Shown one piece after another: positions 30,986-40,628 of a DNA stretch of 63,700 nt (position 1 is the first letter of the stretch; every line of letters starts with the position of its first letter). The notes below the pieces were generated by a model. That model was not told the origin of the DNA, ran no database searches, and saw only the letters and a list, made by a program, of their open reading frames with translations. The DNA is from Elioraea rosea. GTDB taxonomy: Bacteria > Pseudomonadota > Alphaproteobacteria > Acetobacterales > Acetobacteraceae. Location: positions 1 through 63,700 of the forward strand of contig NZ_VFAC01000025.1 of NCBI RefSeq assembly GCF_007644105.1. The letters run 5' to 3'. The position numbers and the translations under genes are program-made.

Positions 30986-33100
30986 TCAGATGGTCGAGCC
31001 GCGTGCGGCGCCGACGAGCGGGCCCTTGGCGGCTCCGATCGCGTCGAGAACGATCCCTTCGGTCAGGATCTGGGGCAGGATGGCGGGCGCGCCACCCCCG
31101 GCCGGGTAGTAGAGGTAGAGCGGCACGCCGTCGCGCTGATGCTGGCGGAGCAGGGCGGTGATCGCCGCGTCGCCGCGCGTCCAGTCCCCGACCAGTACGG
31201 CGACGTTGCGCTCGGCAAAGGCCAGCTGCACGGCGTCGGTGGTGAGCGCCACGCGCTCGTTCACCTTGCAGGTGATGCACCAGGCGGCGGTCATGTTCAC
31301 GAACACGGGCCGCCCCTCCGCGCGAAGTGCGGCGACCCGCTCGGGCGACCATGGCTCGGCGTCGGGCAGGATCGAGACCGAGGCCGTCGCCGCGCCTGCC
31401 GGAGGGGAAGCGGCGTCGAGACGCGGTAGGAGCGCGACGGCACCGATCACCGCGGCGGCGGCGAGACCCTGCCCAATGCGCCGCCCGCGCCCGGCCGACC
31501 CCTGCGCCTGGCCAAGCGCCCAGAGGCCGAAGCCGAGCAGAACAGCACCCGCGAGAACGGCGAGCACCGCATCGGCCCCGCCCTGTTGCGCCAGGACCCA
31601 GACGAGCCAGACCGCCGCGGCGTACATCGGGAAGGCGAGGCCCTGGCGAAGCCGCTCCATCCACGCCCCCGGCCGCGGCAGGAAGCGGGCGAGGCCAGGA
31701 GCCGCGCCGAGAATCACGTAGGGCAACGCCATGCCGACGCCCAGGGCAGCGAACACCGCGAGCGTCGCCGCCGGCGGCATCGCGACCGCCGCGCCGATGG
31801 CGGCGGCCATGAACGGCGCGGTGCACGGGGTGGCGACCAGCACGGCGAGCGCGCCGGTGAAGAAGGCGCCAACCTTGCCGCCCTGCGACGCCGCGCCCTG
31901 GCCGAGCCCCATCGGTCCGCTCACCGCATAGACGCCCGAGAGGTTGAGCCCGACCGCGAGCATCAGCCACGCGAGCGCGGCGACGAAGACGGGCGAGGTG
32001 AACTGGAAGCCCCAGCCCGCCGCCATCCCCGCCCCCTTGAGCGCGACGAGAAGCCCGCCCAGGGCGAGGAAGGAGAGCACGACCCCGGCGGTGTAGGCAG
32101 CCGCATGGGCGCGGATCTCGCCCCGCGCTGCGCCCGAGAGCCGGGCAATCCCCATCGCCTTCATCGCGAGGATCGGGAACACGCAAGGCATCAGGTTCAG
32201 AATCAGCCCGCCAAGGGCGGCGAAGGCGATGGCCTGCCAGAGAGGCAGCCCCGGTGCGGCGGGCAACGCCGGAACAGGCCCGGGCGCTGCCGAGACCACG
32301 TAGCCGCTTCGCACGCCCCCCCGGTCGACGATCGAGACGAGGCCGGAGACGGAGGCGGGTACGGGCCCCACGCCACGGGCGAGCGACAGCGTCAGCACGC
32401 CGTCGCTGAGCGTCATCGGCTGCGGCGCGGCATGGTCGAGCACGCCCCAGTCTGCCGGGAAGAAGTAGGCCTCGCGCACCGAACCTGGCGCCAGGGCCTC
32501 GCCGGCGAGCGCGATCGCCCCGCCCTGGCCCTCGAAGCCGACGGTGACGGCAAAGGGCGAGGGGCGCGGCAGCGCCGCCTCCCCGGCGCGGATCATCTCC
32601 GCCGAGGCCGCCGCGGGGCGGGGCGTGCCCTCGACCGGAAGGTCGAGCCGGAACACCCCTTCCTCGGGGATGCAGATCTTCTCGCAGACGAGCCAGGAGG
32701 CGCTTGCCTCCAAGGCGAAACGGTCGCCCGGCTGGAGCGCCGCCGGCGGCGTCACCGTGGCGAGGAAGAGGACCTCGTTCTCGTAGCCGAAATTGACCAG
32801 GGGGCCGTAGGGGATGCGTTCTGGCGTCGGGAAGGCGAGGTCGGAGGCCGATGCCCCCTCTGGCAGCGCCAGCGCCATCTCCGGCGGCGCACCGGCATCG
32901 CCCGGGTTGGTCCAGTAGGTATGCCAGCCGGGAGCGAGGCGCTGGCGAAGCGCGATGCGGAAGGGCCGCCCCGGCGCGATCGCCTCGACGGACGAGACGA
33001 CCGTGACGGTCGCCCGCGGCGAGGTGACGGGCGCGCTTTCGACCGCACCGGCGGCGCCGGGGGCGAGAAGCACGGACAGAGCTGTGAGCAGGCGCCACAT
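30986..33100 (-). CDS. dsbD: Thiol:disulfide interchange protein DsbD
   Basis: 704 residues. Signal peptide, N-terminal periplasmic domain with C139/C143 (WLVCEKICIPEEG), a central membrane domain of about eight helices with redox Cys in NLMPCVFPILAMK and ATPCTAPFMAAA, and a C-terminal thioredoxin domain with AAWCITCKVNE. It carries electrons from cytoplasmic thioredoxin to periplasmic partners, such as CcmG for cytochrome c maturation (encoded at 54141) and the adjacent redoxin. Transcribed with the redoxin gene. Confidence 0.93.
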   Translation of the reverse strand: MWRLLTALSVLLAPGAAGAVESAPVTSPRATVTVVSSVEAIAPGRPFRIALRQRLAPGWHTYWTNPGDAGAPPEMALALPEGASASDLAFPTPERIPYGPLVNFGYENEVLFLATVTPPAALQPGDRFALEASASWLVCEKICIPEEGVFRLDLPVEGTPRPAAASAEMIRAGEAALPRPSPFAVTVGFEGQGGAIALAGEALAPGSVREAYFFPADWGVLDHAAPQPMTLSDGVLTLSLARGVGPVPASVSGLVSIVDRGGVRSGYVVSAAPGPVPALPAAPGLPLWQAIAFAALGGLILNLMPCVFPILAMKAMGIARLSGAARGEIRAHAAAYTAGVVLSFLALGGLLVALKGAGMAAGWGFQFTSPVFVAALAWLMLAVGLNLSGVYAVSGPMGLGQGAASQGGKVGAFFTGALAVLVATPCTAPFMAAAIGAAVAMPPAATLAVFAALGVGMALPYVILGAAPGLARFLPRPGAWMERLRQGLAFPMYAAAVWLVWVLAQQGGADAVLAVLAGAVLLGFGLWALGQAQGSAGRGRRIGQGLAAAAVIGAVALLPRLDAASPPAGAATASVSILPDAEPWSPERVAALRAEGRPVFVNMTAAWCITCKVNERVALTTDAVQLAFAERNVAVLVGDWTRGDAAITALLRQHQRDGVPLYLYYPAGGGAPAILPQILTEGIVLDAIGAAKGPLVGAARGSTI

Positions 33101-33159
33101 GGGTCGAGAGGTAGCTTAGCAGGAAAGCCGGTCAACCTGACGTTCGCGTCAACCGGCCG

Positions 33160-34482
33160 TTACGATGCAACGCGGACGAGGCGGGCGGCGAAGAACCCGT
33201 CCATCCCGCCGCGCTCGGGCCACAGCGCAGGCGTGGTGCGGAGATGCCCCTCCGCCGTCCGCGCCTCGGCAACGGCCGCGATCTCCGCCTCGGTGAACGG
33301 CTCGGGGCGGAGCGGCAGGCCGGCGGCAAGCGCGCGTGCCACCGCCCCCTCGCCCTCTGCGGGTTCGAGGCTGCACACGGCGTAGACCAGCCTTCCCCCC
33401 TGCTTCAGCATCCGTGCGGCGGCGGCGAGAAGCCCATCCTGCGCCGGGGCAAGGGCGGCGACGTCCCGCTCGCGCTTCACGCGGGCAATGTCCGGGTGGC
33501 GGCGGATCGTGCCCGTCGCCGTGCAGGGGGCGTCGAGGAGCACGGCATCGAACGCCTCGGAAGGCGTCCAGGTCGCCGCATCGGCGACCACGATCTCGGC
33601 CGCGAGCGCGAGGCGGGCCAGGTTCTCGCCGATCCTGCCCGCCCGGTCGGGTGCGCGCTCGACAGCCGTGACCGACGCGCCGGCGGCGGCGAGTTGCGCC
33701 GTCTTGCCGCCGGGGGCCGCGCAGAGATCGGCCACGCGCTCGCCAGGCTTCGCGGCGAGAAGCCGGGCGGGGAGTGCCGCCGCGGCGTCCTGCACCCACC
33801 ACGCCCCCTCGGCGAACCCGTCGAGCTCGCGCACAGGCGCATGGTCCGCCGGAAGACGGAGAGAGCCGGTCGGGAGGAGGGTGGCACCGAGCCGGGCGGC
33901 CCAGGCGGACCCGTCCTCGCCGGGCTTCAGGGTGAGGTCGAGCGGGGCCTCGCGCTGGTGCGCGACGGCGATGGCGCGCGCCGTCGCCGGACCATAGGCG
34001 GCGTGCCAGGAGCGCCAGAGCCAGTCGGGCGTGTCGAGGCGCGGCCCATCGAGCCCCGCCAGCGTGCCCTGCCCCTCTGCCGCCACGCGCCGAAGCACGG
34101 CATTGGCGAGACCGGCGAAGCTGTCCCCCTTCGGCAGCGTCCTGACGGCCGCGACCGTCTCGCCCACCGCCGCATGCGGCTGGGTGCCGAGGAACAGAAG
34201 CTGCGCTGCCCCGGTCCGGAGCGCATGCAGCACCGCATCGGGCGGCGCGCGCCGCAGGAAGGGCTCGAGCACCGCATCGAGCGTGCCGAGGCGGCGAAGC
34301 ACGGTCGCAGCGATCAGGTGGGCGAAGCCGCGGTCCCGCGCAGCCATCTCGGGCATCGCGCCAAGCGCCTCGTCGAGCGTGCGACGACGGCCCAGAACAG
34401 CCTCGAGAAGCGTGACGGCGGCGCGCCGGGCCGCGACGCCGGAGGACGAGGGCGATGACGATCTCTCCATCGGCGCATTCAT
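33160..34482 (-). CDS. rsmB: 16S rRNA (cytosine-967-C5)-methyltransferase RsmB
   Basis: 440 residues. The N-terminal NusB-like RNA-binding domain (AAVTLLEAVLGRRRTLDEAL... KGDSFAGLANAVLRRV) is joined to a Rossmann methyltransferase with the SAM site VADLCAAPGGKTAQLA, the LLDAPCTATGTIRRHPD motif and the catalytic Cys in VYAVCSLEPAEGE. This two-domain layout distinguishes RsmB from RsmF. It is divergent from the glycosyltransferase gene at 34519 with only 36 bp between the starts. Confidence 0.92.
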   Translation of the reverse strand: MNAPMERSSSPSSSGVAARRAAVTLLEAVLGRRRTLDEALGAMPEMAARDRGFAHLIAATVLRRLGTLDAVLEPFLRRAPPDAVLHALRTGAAQLLFLGTQPHAAVGETVAAVRTLPKGDSFAGLANAVLRRVAAEGQGTLAGLDGPRLDTPDWLWRSWHAAYGPATARAIAVAHQREAPLDLTLKPGEDGSAWAARLGATLLPTGSLRLPADHAPVRELDGFAEGAWWVQDAAAALPARLLAAKPGERVADLCAAPGGKTAQLAAAGASVTAVERAPDRAGRIGENLARLALAAEIVVADAATWTPSEAFDAVLLDAPCTATGTIRRHPDIARVKRERDVAALAPAQDGLLAAAARMLKQGGRLVYAVCSLEPAEGEGAVARALAAGLPLRPEPFTEAEIAAVAEARTAEGHLRTTPALWPERGGMDGFFAARLVRVAS

Positions 34483-34518
34483 GGCGCGCGGGGCGGATCG
34501 GGGCTAGAAGGCGCGCGC

Positions 34519-36207
34519 ATGGCCGCCCCCCACCTCCTCGACCGCATCCTCGGCACGCGCCACCCAACGCTTCTCGTGCTGGCGATCTGCCTCGCCGCGT
34601 TCCTGCCCGGCTTCTTCTCCCTGCCGCCGTCCGACCGGGACGAGGCGCGCTTCGCCCAGGCGACGAAGCAGATGCTCGAGACGGGCGATTTCGTGGCCAT
34701 CCGCTTCGGCGACGTCGCGCGGAACAAGAAGCCCGTCGGCATCCACTGGGCGCAGGCCGCGAGCGTGAGCGTGGCGGAAGGGCTCGGGCTCGCGACGAGG
34801 ACGAGCATCTGGCCCTACCGGATCCCCTCGCTTCTCGGAGCGATGCTCGCCGCGCTCGCCACGCTCTGGTTCGGGCGGGGGATCTTCGGCCCGCGCGCGG
34901 CCCTGCTCGCAGCGCTCGCCCTGCCCGTGTCGGTCGTCGTCGTCGTCGAGGCGCATATCGCCAAGACGGATGCCGCCCTTCTCGGCGTCATCGCGGTGAT
35001 GATGGGGCTGTTCGCCCAGGCCTATCTCCGCCCTGCAGCCTTCGGGGCGCCCTGCGCGGCCGGGTTCTGGGCGGCGCTCGGGGCAGGCGCGCTGCTGAAG
35101 GGGCCGGTCGCGCCGATGGTCGCGGGTCTCGCGGCGCTGGTCCTCTACGTGCTCGACCGCCGCGCGAAACGCCCGCGCGACTGGCTCGCCGCCCTTCGCC
35201 CGGCCTGGGGCCTGCCGCTGGCACTTCTGATCGTCCTGCCCTGGGCGGTGCTGATCTGGATCGCGACGGACGGCGCCTTCTTCGCTGACGCGATCGGCGG
35301 CGATCTCGGCGGCAAGGTGGCGGGGGCGGACGAGGCGCATGGCGGGCCGCCGGGCTATCACCTCCTGCTCGTCTCGCTCACCCTCTTCCCGCTCGGCCTT
35401 GTCGTGCTGCGGGCGATTCCCGGCACCTGGGCTGCGCGCACCGAGCCGGCGGTGCGGTTCCTGCTCGCCTGGATCATCCCGACCTGGATCGTGTTCGAGC
35501 TTCTGCCCACGAAGCTGCCGCACTACGTCTCCGTCACCTTCCCCGCCGTGCTGATGCTCACCTCCGCCTGGCTTCTCGACCCTGCGCGGCGGGAGCCGCC
35601 GCGCTGGCTCGCGCGCGTTTCCGCCGTGCTCTGGTTCGCGGCGCTGGCGATCCTTGCCGCGCTCGCCCTCGCCGTTCCGATCGCCGCGCGGAGCTTCACC
35701 TGGGGCAGCCCGCTCGTTCTCGCCGCGGCCGGGCTGCTCGCCTGGGTCGGCTGGGGTGCCCTGAGGCGGAAGGACCTCGCCACCCTCGCCGCGGCCGGGC
35801 TCATCCTCTCTCCGGTGGTGACGGGCGCGCTTCTGCAGGGCGTGCTGCCGCGCGCCGAGGCGCTCTGGATCGCCCCGCGCGTCGTCGCCGCGCTCGATGC
35901 GCACTGGGCGGCGACGGGGGGGCGGCCGCCCGCGGACGAGCGGCCCTTCGCCACCGCGGGGTTCCACGAGCCCTCGCTCGTCTTCCTCGCAGGCACCGAC
36001 ACCCGCCTTGTCGCGAACGGGCAGGAGGCGGCGCAGCATCTCGCCGAACGCCCGCGCGGTGTGGCGCTGGTGCGCGAGCGCTACCAGGCCGCGTTCATGG
36101 CCGAGGCAGCGCGGCTCGGCATCGGCGTGCGGGCGGTGGGCACGGTCGCTGGCCTCAACTACAGCCGCGGCCAGCGACTGACGCTGGTTCTCTACGCGCG
36201 GGACTAG
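34519..36207 (+). CDS. ArnT/PMT-family membrane glycosyltransferase
   Basis: 562 residues with about 11-12 hydrophobic segments. The first loop has [26 protein letters not shown], the DE/DR-type motif of GT-C glycosyltransferases that use polyprenyl-phosphate sugars (PMT, ArnT). [11 protein letters not shown] follows, as in ArnT-like proteins. It would add a sugar to lipid A, a polysaccharide or protein on the periplasmic side; the acceptor is unknown. No arn genes are nearby. Its TAG overlaps the convergent htpX stop in CTAG. Confidence 0.88.
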   Translation: MAAPHLLDRILGTRHPTLLVLAICLAAFLPGFFSLPPSDRDEARFAQATKQMLETGDFVAIRFGDVARNKKPVGIHWAQAASVSVAEGLGLATRTSIWPYRIPSLLGAMLAALATLWFGRGIFGPRAALLAALALPVSVVVVVEAHIAKTDAALLGVIAVMMGLFAQAYLRPAAFGAPCAAGFWAALGAGALLKGPVAPMVAGLAALVLYVLDRRAKRPRDWLAALRPAWGLPLALLIVLPWAVLIWIATDGAFFADAIGGDLGGKVAGADEAHGGPPGYHLLLVSLTLFPLGLVVLRAIPGTWAARTEPAVRFLLAWIIPTWIVFELLPTKLPHYVSVTFPAVLMLTSAWLLDPARREPPRWLARVSAVLWFAALAILAALALAVPIAARSFTWGSPLVLAAAGLLAWVGWGALRRKDLATLAAAGLILSPVVTGALLQGVLPRAEALWIAPRVVAALDAHWAATGGRPPADERPFATAGFHEPSLVFLAGTDTRLVANGQEAAQHLAERPRGVALVRERYQAAFMAEAARLGIGVRAVGTVAGLNYSRGQRLTLVLYARD

Positions 36208-37127
36208 CCGCCCGAGCGTGGCACCGAACCGCCGGCCCGGCGCGGCGAGGAGGAAGGCGGCGGCGGCGCAGGCGGCTGGCCGCCCCATTCGTGCGCGAGC
36301 TTCTCGAGCGCTGCGACGCGGTTCTCGGTGGCGGGGTGGGTGGAGAACAGGTTGTCCATCCGCGCCCCGGAAAGCGGGTTGACGATCCAGAGATGGGCCG
36401 TCGCCGGGTTCGCCTCGGCGTGGTGGTTCTCGATCCCCCGCGCGTAGTTCTGCAGCGAGACGAGGGCGGAGGCGAGCGCGCGGGGGTCGCCCGAGATCTC
36501 CGCGCCCACGCGGTCGGCCTCGTATTCGCGGGAGCGGCTGATCGCGAACTGCACGATGCCGGCAGCGAGCGGGGCAATGATCAGCATCGCGAGCATCACG
36601 ATCGGGTTCGGGCGGTTCTCGCCAGACCCGCCGCGGAAGAAGAAGCCGAACTGGGCGAGCATCGAGATCGCGCCCGCGACCGTCGCCGTCACGGTCATGA
36701 TCAGCGTGTCGCGGTTGCGGATATGGGCGAGCTCGTGCGCGACGACGCCGGCGACCTCTGCCTCCGACAGCCGGGTGAGCAGGCCGCGATTGACCGCGAC
36801 GGCGGCGTTCTGCGGGTTCCGCCCCGTGGCGAAGGCGTTCGGCTGGTCCTCGTCGATGACGTAGAGCTTGGGCATCGGCAGCCCCGCGCGCTTCGCGAGC
36901 GCCTCGGTCATCGCGTAGAGCCGGGGGGCGTCGCGCGGGCCGATCTCCTGCGCGTTGTGCATCCGGAGTACGACCTTGTCGCTGTTCCAGTAGGCGAACA
37001 GGTTCATGCCGCCGGCGAAAAGCAGCGCGATGATCATCCCCTGCTCGCCGCCGAGCGCGAGGCCGATGGCGCCGAACAGCGCCGTGAGCACGGCAAGCAG
37101 GATGGCGGTCTTGATGTAGCCGGACAT
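36204..37127 (-). CDS. htpX: Membrane zinc metalloprotease HtpX
   Basis: 307 residues with two N-terminal membrane segments, zinc motif H131-E132-x2-H135 ([13 protein letters not shown]), third ligand Glu in [13 protein letters not shown], and two further membrane spans ([30 protein letters not shown]). It degrades misfolded inner-membrane proteins. The C-terminus ends in a Pro/Ser-rich tail ([12 protein letters not shown]). ATG 37127 begins the first membrane helix; the upstream frame is not protein-like. Divergent from the SDHAF4-type gene. Confidence 0.93.
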   Translation of the reverse strand: MSGYIKTAILLAVLTALFGAIGLALGGEQGMIIALLFAGGMNLFAYWNSDKVVLRMHNAQEIGPRDAPRLYAMTEALAKRAGLPMPKLYVIDEDQPNAFATGRNPQNAAVAVNRGLLTRLSEAEVAGVVAHELAHIRNRDTLIMTVTATVAGAISMLAQFGFFFRGGSGENRPNPIVMLAMLIIAPLAAGIVQFAISRSREYEADRVGAEISGDPRALASALVSLQNYARGIENHHAEANPATAHLWIVNPLSGARMDNLFSTHPATENRVAALEKLAHEWGGQPPAPPPPSSSPRRAGGSVPRSGG

Positions 37128-37211
37128 GCCCCGCAGCTCCCCCGGTGTGTGGTCTTGCGGTCGGTGTATATCAGGGCCGCGCCCGCTTGGCGCAAAGCCC
37201 GGCGCCATCAC

Positions 37212-37376
37212 ATGAGCAGCATGAGCACGGACAAGCCAGAGACCGCGAAGCCCGAGACGGTCGCGCCGAAGCCCGAGGCGAAGGACAAGCCACCCCGCGA
37301 GATCGGCGGGCCGAAGGGCCCGGAGCCGACCCGCTATGGCGACTGGGAGCAGAAAGGCCGCTGCACCGACTTCTGA
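37212..37376 (+). CDS. DUF1674 / succinate dehydrogenase assembly factor 4-type protein
   Basis: 54 residues. A Lys/Pro/Glu-rich N-terminus is followed by the family signature [20 protein letters not shown] and a terminal RCTDF. Mitochondrial SDHAF4 binds the FAD-loaded flavoprotein subunit of succinate dehydrogenase, and alphaproteobacterial homologues are assumed to act alike. ATG 37212 or ATG 37221 could be the start. No sdh genes are in the window. The following 192 bp (37377-37568) is A+T-richer with no gene I can see. Confidence 0.88.
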   Translation: MSSMSTDKPETAKPETVAPKPEAKDKPPREIGGPKGPEPTRYGDWEQKGRCTDF

Positions 37377-37568
37377 ACACGTTGATTTCGCAGCGTTTTC
37401 TGCGCGATCGCCGCGCCTGTCGGCGGAATGAGAACGCGCTTGTGGGCGCGCGTCCGATTCGCCCACAGCATCTTGTGGACGAATCGTATGACAGGAACGG
37501 TCCTGATTCGTTCGCCCGAATCGGATCGGCTCATTGTTTGTTAAGCATTCGCACGCCACTGTCGGCAT

Positions 37569-38035
37569 ATGCCGTTCCCGCTCTGTTCCTTCCGGCTACG
37601 TAACGCCTTCGTCGGCCTCGCCGCGCTCGCCCTCGCCGGCCTCCCCCATGCGCCCGCCTTGGCGACCGACACGATCGCCGGGCCCGTGGAGGCGACGCTG
37701 CTTCGGGTGATCGACGGCGACACGCTTCTCGTCCGCGCCCGCGTCCCGTCTGGCTCGACCTCGAGGTGGTCACCCGCGTGCGGCTGCGCGACGTGAACGC
37801 GCCCGAGCTCCGCTCCCGCGACGAGGCGGAGCGGGAGCGTGCTGCGGCGGCCCGGGTCTTCACCGCCTCGCTCGCGGAGGGGGCCGCGCTGGTCCTGACG
37901 GAGGTTGCGCACGACAAGTATGGCGGCCGCGTCGTCGCCCGCGTTTCCGTCGGCGGCGAGGATCTCGGCGCGGCCCTGCTCGCAAGCGGCCATGCACGCC
38001 CGCTCGGTCCGCGCGGGCGCAGGACCCCCGGCTGA
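37569..38035 (+). pseudogene. Thermonuclease (SNase-like) family gene interrupted by a frameshift
   Basis: Frame one (from 37569) gives a signal peptide (VGLAALALAGLPHAPALA) and VEATLLRVIDGDTLLVRARV. Frame two (from about 37753 to 38035) continues WLDLEVVTRVRLRDVNAPELRSRDEAERERAAAARVF... YGGRVVARVSVGG...LLASGHARPLG. Together they make a complete staphylococcal-nuclease-like domain (DGDT, RLRDVNAPE, YGGR). The switch occurs at CGCGTCCCGTCTGG near 37740-37753, where a 5-nt CCGTC looks duplicated after CGTC. Removing it restores one frame. Either a recent frameshift or a sequencing error; the rest of the coding sequence is intact. Confidence 0.8.
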
Positions 38036-38038
38036 GGC

Positions 38039-38944
38039 TCAGAGCGCCGACGCCGCCTGCCTGACGATCCCCCGCAGCCACGCGAGCGCCTTGTCGCGCC
38101 GCGTGAGCGGGCTTGCCAGCATCATGACGCGCCACTCCTCGGTCGCGATCGGCAGGGGGAAGGTCGCGATGTCGCCGCCGCGAAGGACGGGAGCGAGCCG
38201 CGACGGCACCGCGGCGAGCAGGTCCGAGCCGGCGAGCAGGGCCGGCAGGGCAAGAAGGTGCGGCAGGCTGAGCGCCACGCGGCGGCTGCGGTCACGCCGG
38301 GCGAGGATGTCGTCCACCTCGCCGCGCATGTCGCCACGCAGCGTGAACAAGGCGTGCGGCCAGGCAAGCCAGGCATCGAGGGTGACCGGCGCCTCAAGCA
38401 CGGGATGCGCCTTCCGCGCGATCCCGATGAACCGGTCGCGGAACAGGGTGGTGGTGACCAGCCGGGGCGGCGCGGCCCGGAACGTGCCGATCACCACATC
38501 GGCCTGCCCGCGGTCGAGCAGCCCGACGGCGTCGTCCTTCGCAAGCCCGATGATCCTGATGGCGATCCCTGGCGCTGCCTCGCGCAGCAGCCCGAGCACG
38601 CGCGGCATCAGGACGAGGGTGACGGAATCGGAGGCCGCGATTGTGAAACGGCGCTCCGCCCGGCCTGGCTCGAACGCCACGTCCGCGGCGACCGCGCTGC
38701 GCAGCAGCGCCAGCGCCTCGGCGATGCGCGGCCCGATCGCCTCCGCCCGCGGTGTCGGTTGCATGGTGGCGCCGACGCGGATGAAGAGCTCGTCGCCGAG
38801 GAGCCTGCGAAGCCGGGAAAGCGCCGCACTCATGGCCGGCTGGCCGATGCCCTGCCGGCGCGCCGCGCCGGTGACGCTGCGCTCGGCGTACAAGGCCTCG
38901 AAGGCTGCGAGCAGATTCAAGTCGAGTGCACTTTCGGCCGGCAT
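38039..38944 (-). CDS. LysR-family transcriptional regulator
   Basis: 301 residues from ATG 38944. HTH: NLLAAFEALYAERSVTGAARRQGIGQPAMSAALSRLRRLLGDELF, then an effector domain (RRFTIAASDSVTLVLMPRVL, DRGQADVVIGTF, LPHLLALPALLAGSDLLAAVPSRL) resembling NodD/LinR-type LysR proteins. GGGA sits four bases before this ATG; ATG 38953 would add three residues. It is divergent from an MBL-fold/SDR operon at 39048, its probable target. Confidence 0.88.
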   Translation of the reverse strand: MPAESALDLNLLAAFEALYAERSVTGAARRQGIGQPAMSAALSRLRRLLGDELFIRVGATMQPTPRAEAIGPRIAEALALLRSAVAADVAFEPGRAERRFTIAASDSVTLVLMPRVLGLLREAAPGIAIRIIGLAKDDAVGLLDRGQADVVIGTFRAAPPRLVTTTLFRDRFIGIARKAHPVLEAPVTLDAWLAWPHALFTLRGDMRGEVDDILARRDRSRRVALSLPHLLALPALLAGSDLLAAVPSRLAPVLRGGDIATFPLPIATEEWRVMMLASPLTRRDKALAWLRGIVRQAASAL

Positions 38945-39047
38945 CGATCCCATCCATGCGCTGCATCGACGGGATCGATTGGCGCTCCCGCGTTCCGTCC
39001 ACATCCTCAGGCGTGCCGATCACAGAAAGCAACAGAAGGACGAGGCC

Positions 39048-39968
39048 ATGACGCTGTCGCGCCGGAGTATCGCCACCCTGCCTCTGCTCGCATCGCTCGC
39101 CGTGGCGCGCTTCTCGACGACAGCACGCGCGCAAGGCGCGGCCCCCTCGGTGCGGCCCGTCAACACTCCGGGCGAGGGCGCGGTGAACACCTGGCTGCTG
39201 ATCGGCAGTGATGGCGTCACGATCGTCGACTGCCAGCGCACGGTCCCCGAGGGGGAGATGGTTGTCGCGGCCGTGCGTGCGCTGAACCGACGCGTCGAGG
39301 CGATCGTGCTGACCCACGAGCACCCCGACCACGCCGCGGGGCTGCAGGTCATCTCCCGCGCCTTCGCCGGCGTTCCCATCATGGCCTCCGCAGAGACGGC
39401 ACGCGCGCTCGAGGCGTCCAAGCCCGCGATGCTGCCGCTGATGCAGCGGATCTTCGGCCCCGCCGCCCCGACCGACTTTCCCGCGCCGACGCGCATCGTG
39501 CGCGACGGCGAGACCGTCACGCTCGGCGGCCGGAGCTGGCGCATCGACGAGCATGGGCCAGGCGAGGCGCAGAGCATGACGACACTGTACGCGGCGGACG
39601 CAGGGCTGCTGCTGGCCTCCGACCTCGTCGGCAACCGCGTGACGCCCTACCTGCTCGAGGGGCTCACGGGCCAGTGGCTCGAGCAGCTCGAGCGGGTGCG
39701 CGCGCGCTACCCGAGCGGCACGGTCGCACTGCCCGGGCACGGCACACCGGCAGCGTTCGGGCTGCTCGCCGCGGAGCAGGTCGACTACCTCTCCGCGTTC
39801 CGCGGCATGGTGCGCGAAAGGCTGCGCGACGGGGCCTGGAGCGAGGCCGCACGCGCACGCGTCGTCGCCGAGGCGGAGGAGACCTGGCCTGGCTGGCCGA
39901 CGGTCGTTCCCATCCCGACGCTGCTGGCCCAGAACGCCGACGCCGTCGCGCGGGAGCTCGGCCGGTGA
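39048..39968 (+). CDS. Exported MBL-fold metallo-hydrolase
   Basis: 306 residues with a twin-arginine-type signal (LSRRSIATLPLLASLAVA). The zinc motif is present as LTHEHPDHAAG; later metal residues appear in LLASDLVGN (Asp) and ALPGHGTP (His). Glyoxalase-II/lactamase-fold hydrolases of this size act on thioesters, lactones or similar. Substrate unknown. It forms an operon with a short-chain dehydrogenase-like gene that starts in its stop codon, and is divergent from a LysR regulator. Confidence 0.88.
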   Translation: MTLSRRSIATLPLLASLAVARFSTTARAQGAAPSVRPVNTPGEGAVNTWLLIGSDGVTIVDCQRTVPEGEMVVAAVRALNRRVEAIVLTHEHPDHAAGLQVISRAFAGVPIMASAETARALEASKPAMLPLMQRIFGPAAPTDFPAPTRIVRDGETVTLGGRSWRIDEHGPGEAQSMTTLYAADAGLLLASDLVGNRVTPYLLEGLTGQWLEQLERVRARYPSGTVALPGHGTPAAFGLLAAEQVDYLSAFRGMVRERLRDGAWSEAARARVVAEAEETWPGWPTVVPIPTLLAQNADAVARELGR

Positions 39969-40621
39969 GCGGCGTCTGCGCGGTGCTTGGCGCCGGTCCC
40001 GGCGTCGGGCTTGCGGTGGCGCGGCGGTTCGCGCGCGAGGGATTCGCGATCGGCCTCGCCGCACGCAGCGCCTCCCGCCTCGAGCAGGAGGCAGCCGCGC
40101 TTGGCGTCCCCGCCAGCGTTGCCGGTGCCGACCTCTCCGACCCCGAGGCCGTGGCGGCCGCGCTCGGCGCCATCGCCGCCGCGCTCGGTGCGCCGACCGT
40201 GCTCGTCTGGAACGCGGCAGGGGTCACGCCTGGCCCCGCGATGGCACTCTCCGTCGAGGCCTTCGCGCGCGACCTTGCCCTCTCTGTCACCGGTGCATTC
40301 GCTGCGGCGCGCGCCGTCTACCCTGCGATGCGCGCCGCAGGCGGCGGCACGATGCTGTTCACCGGAGGCGGGCTTGCGCTGAACCCCGGTTATGGCGCGG
40401 GGGTCGCCTCGCTCACGGCAGGGAAGTCGGCCCTGCGCGGCCTCGTCCACGCGCTCGCGGGAGAGCTTGACGGCGAGGGTATCCATGTCGGCACCGTGAC
40501 GATCGCCGGCACGGTCGCACCGGGCACCGCCTTCGATCCCGAAAGGATCGCCGAGCGCTTCTGGGCGCTGCACGCGGAGCCCCGGGAAGGCTGGACGGTC
40601 GAGGCGGTGGTGTCGGGTTGA
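39965..40621 (+). CDS. Short-chain dehydrogenase/reductase-like protein lacking the catalytic Tyr
   Basis: 218 residues. Nucleotide-binding GAGPGVGLAVARRFA, VWNAAG for the NAG motif, and SLTAGKSALRGLVHALAGEL where the usual YxxxK Lys is kept but the Tyr position (K-4) is Leu. GTG 39965 overlaps the MBL stop (GTGA), fixing the start. Members of this atypical SDR group are annotated as oxidoreductases, but the missing Tyr suggests a changed mechanism or a binding role. Confidence 0.82.
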   Translation: MSGVCAVLGAGPGVGLAVARRFAREGFAIGLAARSASRLEQEAAALGVPASVAGADLSDPEAVAAALGAIAAALGAPTVLVWNAAGVTPGPAMALSVEAFARDLALSVTGAFAAARAVYPAMRAAGGGTMLFTGGGLALNPGYGAGVASLTAGKSALRGLVHALAGELDGEGIHVGTVTIAGTVAPGTAFDPERIAERFWALHAEPREGWTVEAVVSG

Positions 40622-40628
40622 CGCCTGC

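Noticed and set aside
30963-33098. Long in-frame upstream extension of the redoxin gene across dsbD
   Set aside because: The extension is antisense-free but out of frame with DsbD and reads as Arg/Gly-rich noise; only the last 208 residues, with signal peptide and thioredoxin fold, are protein-like.
34519-36207. Calling the glycosyltransferase arnT
   Set aside because: No other aminoarabinose genes are present and the acceptor cannot be inferred; only the GT-C/PMT family is supported.
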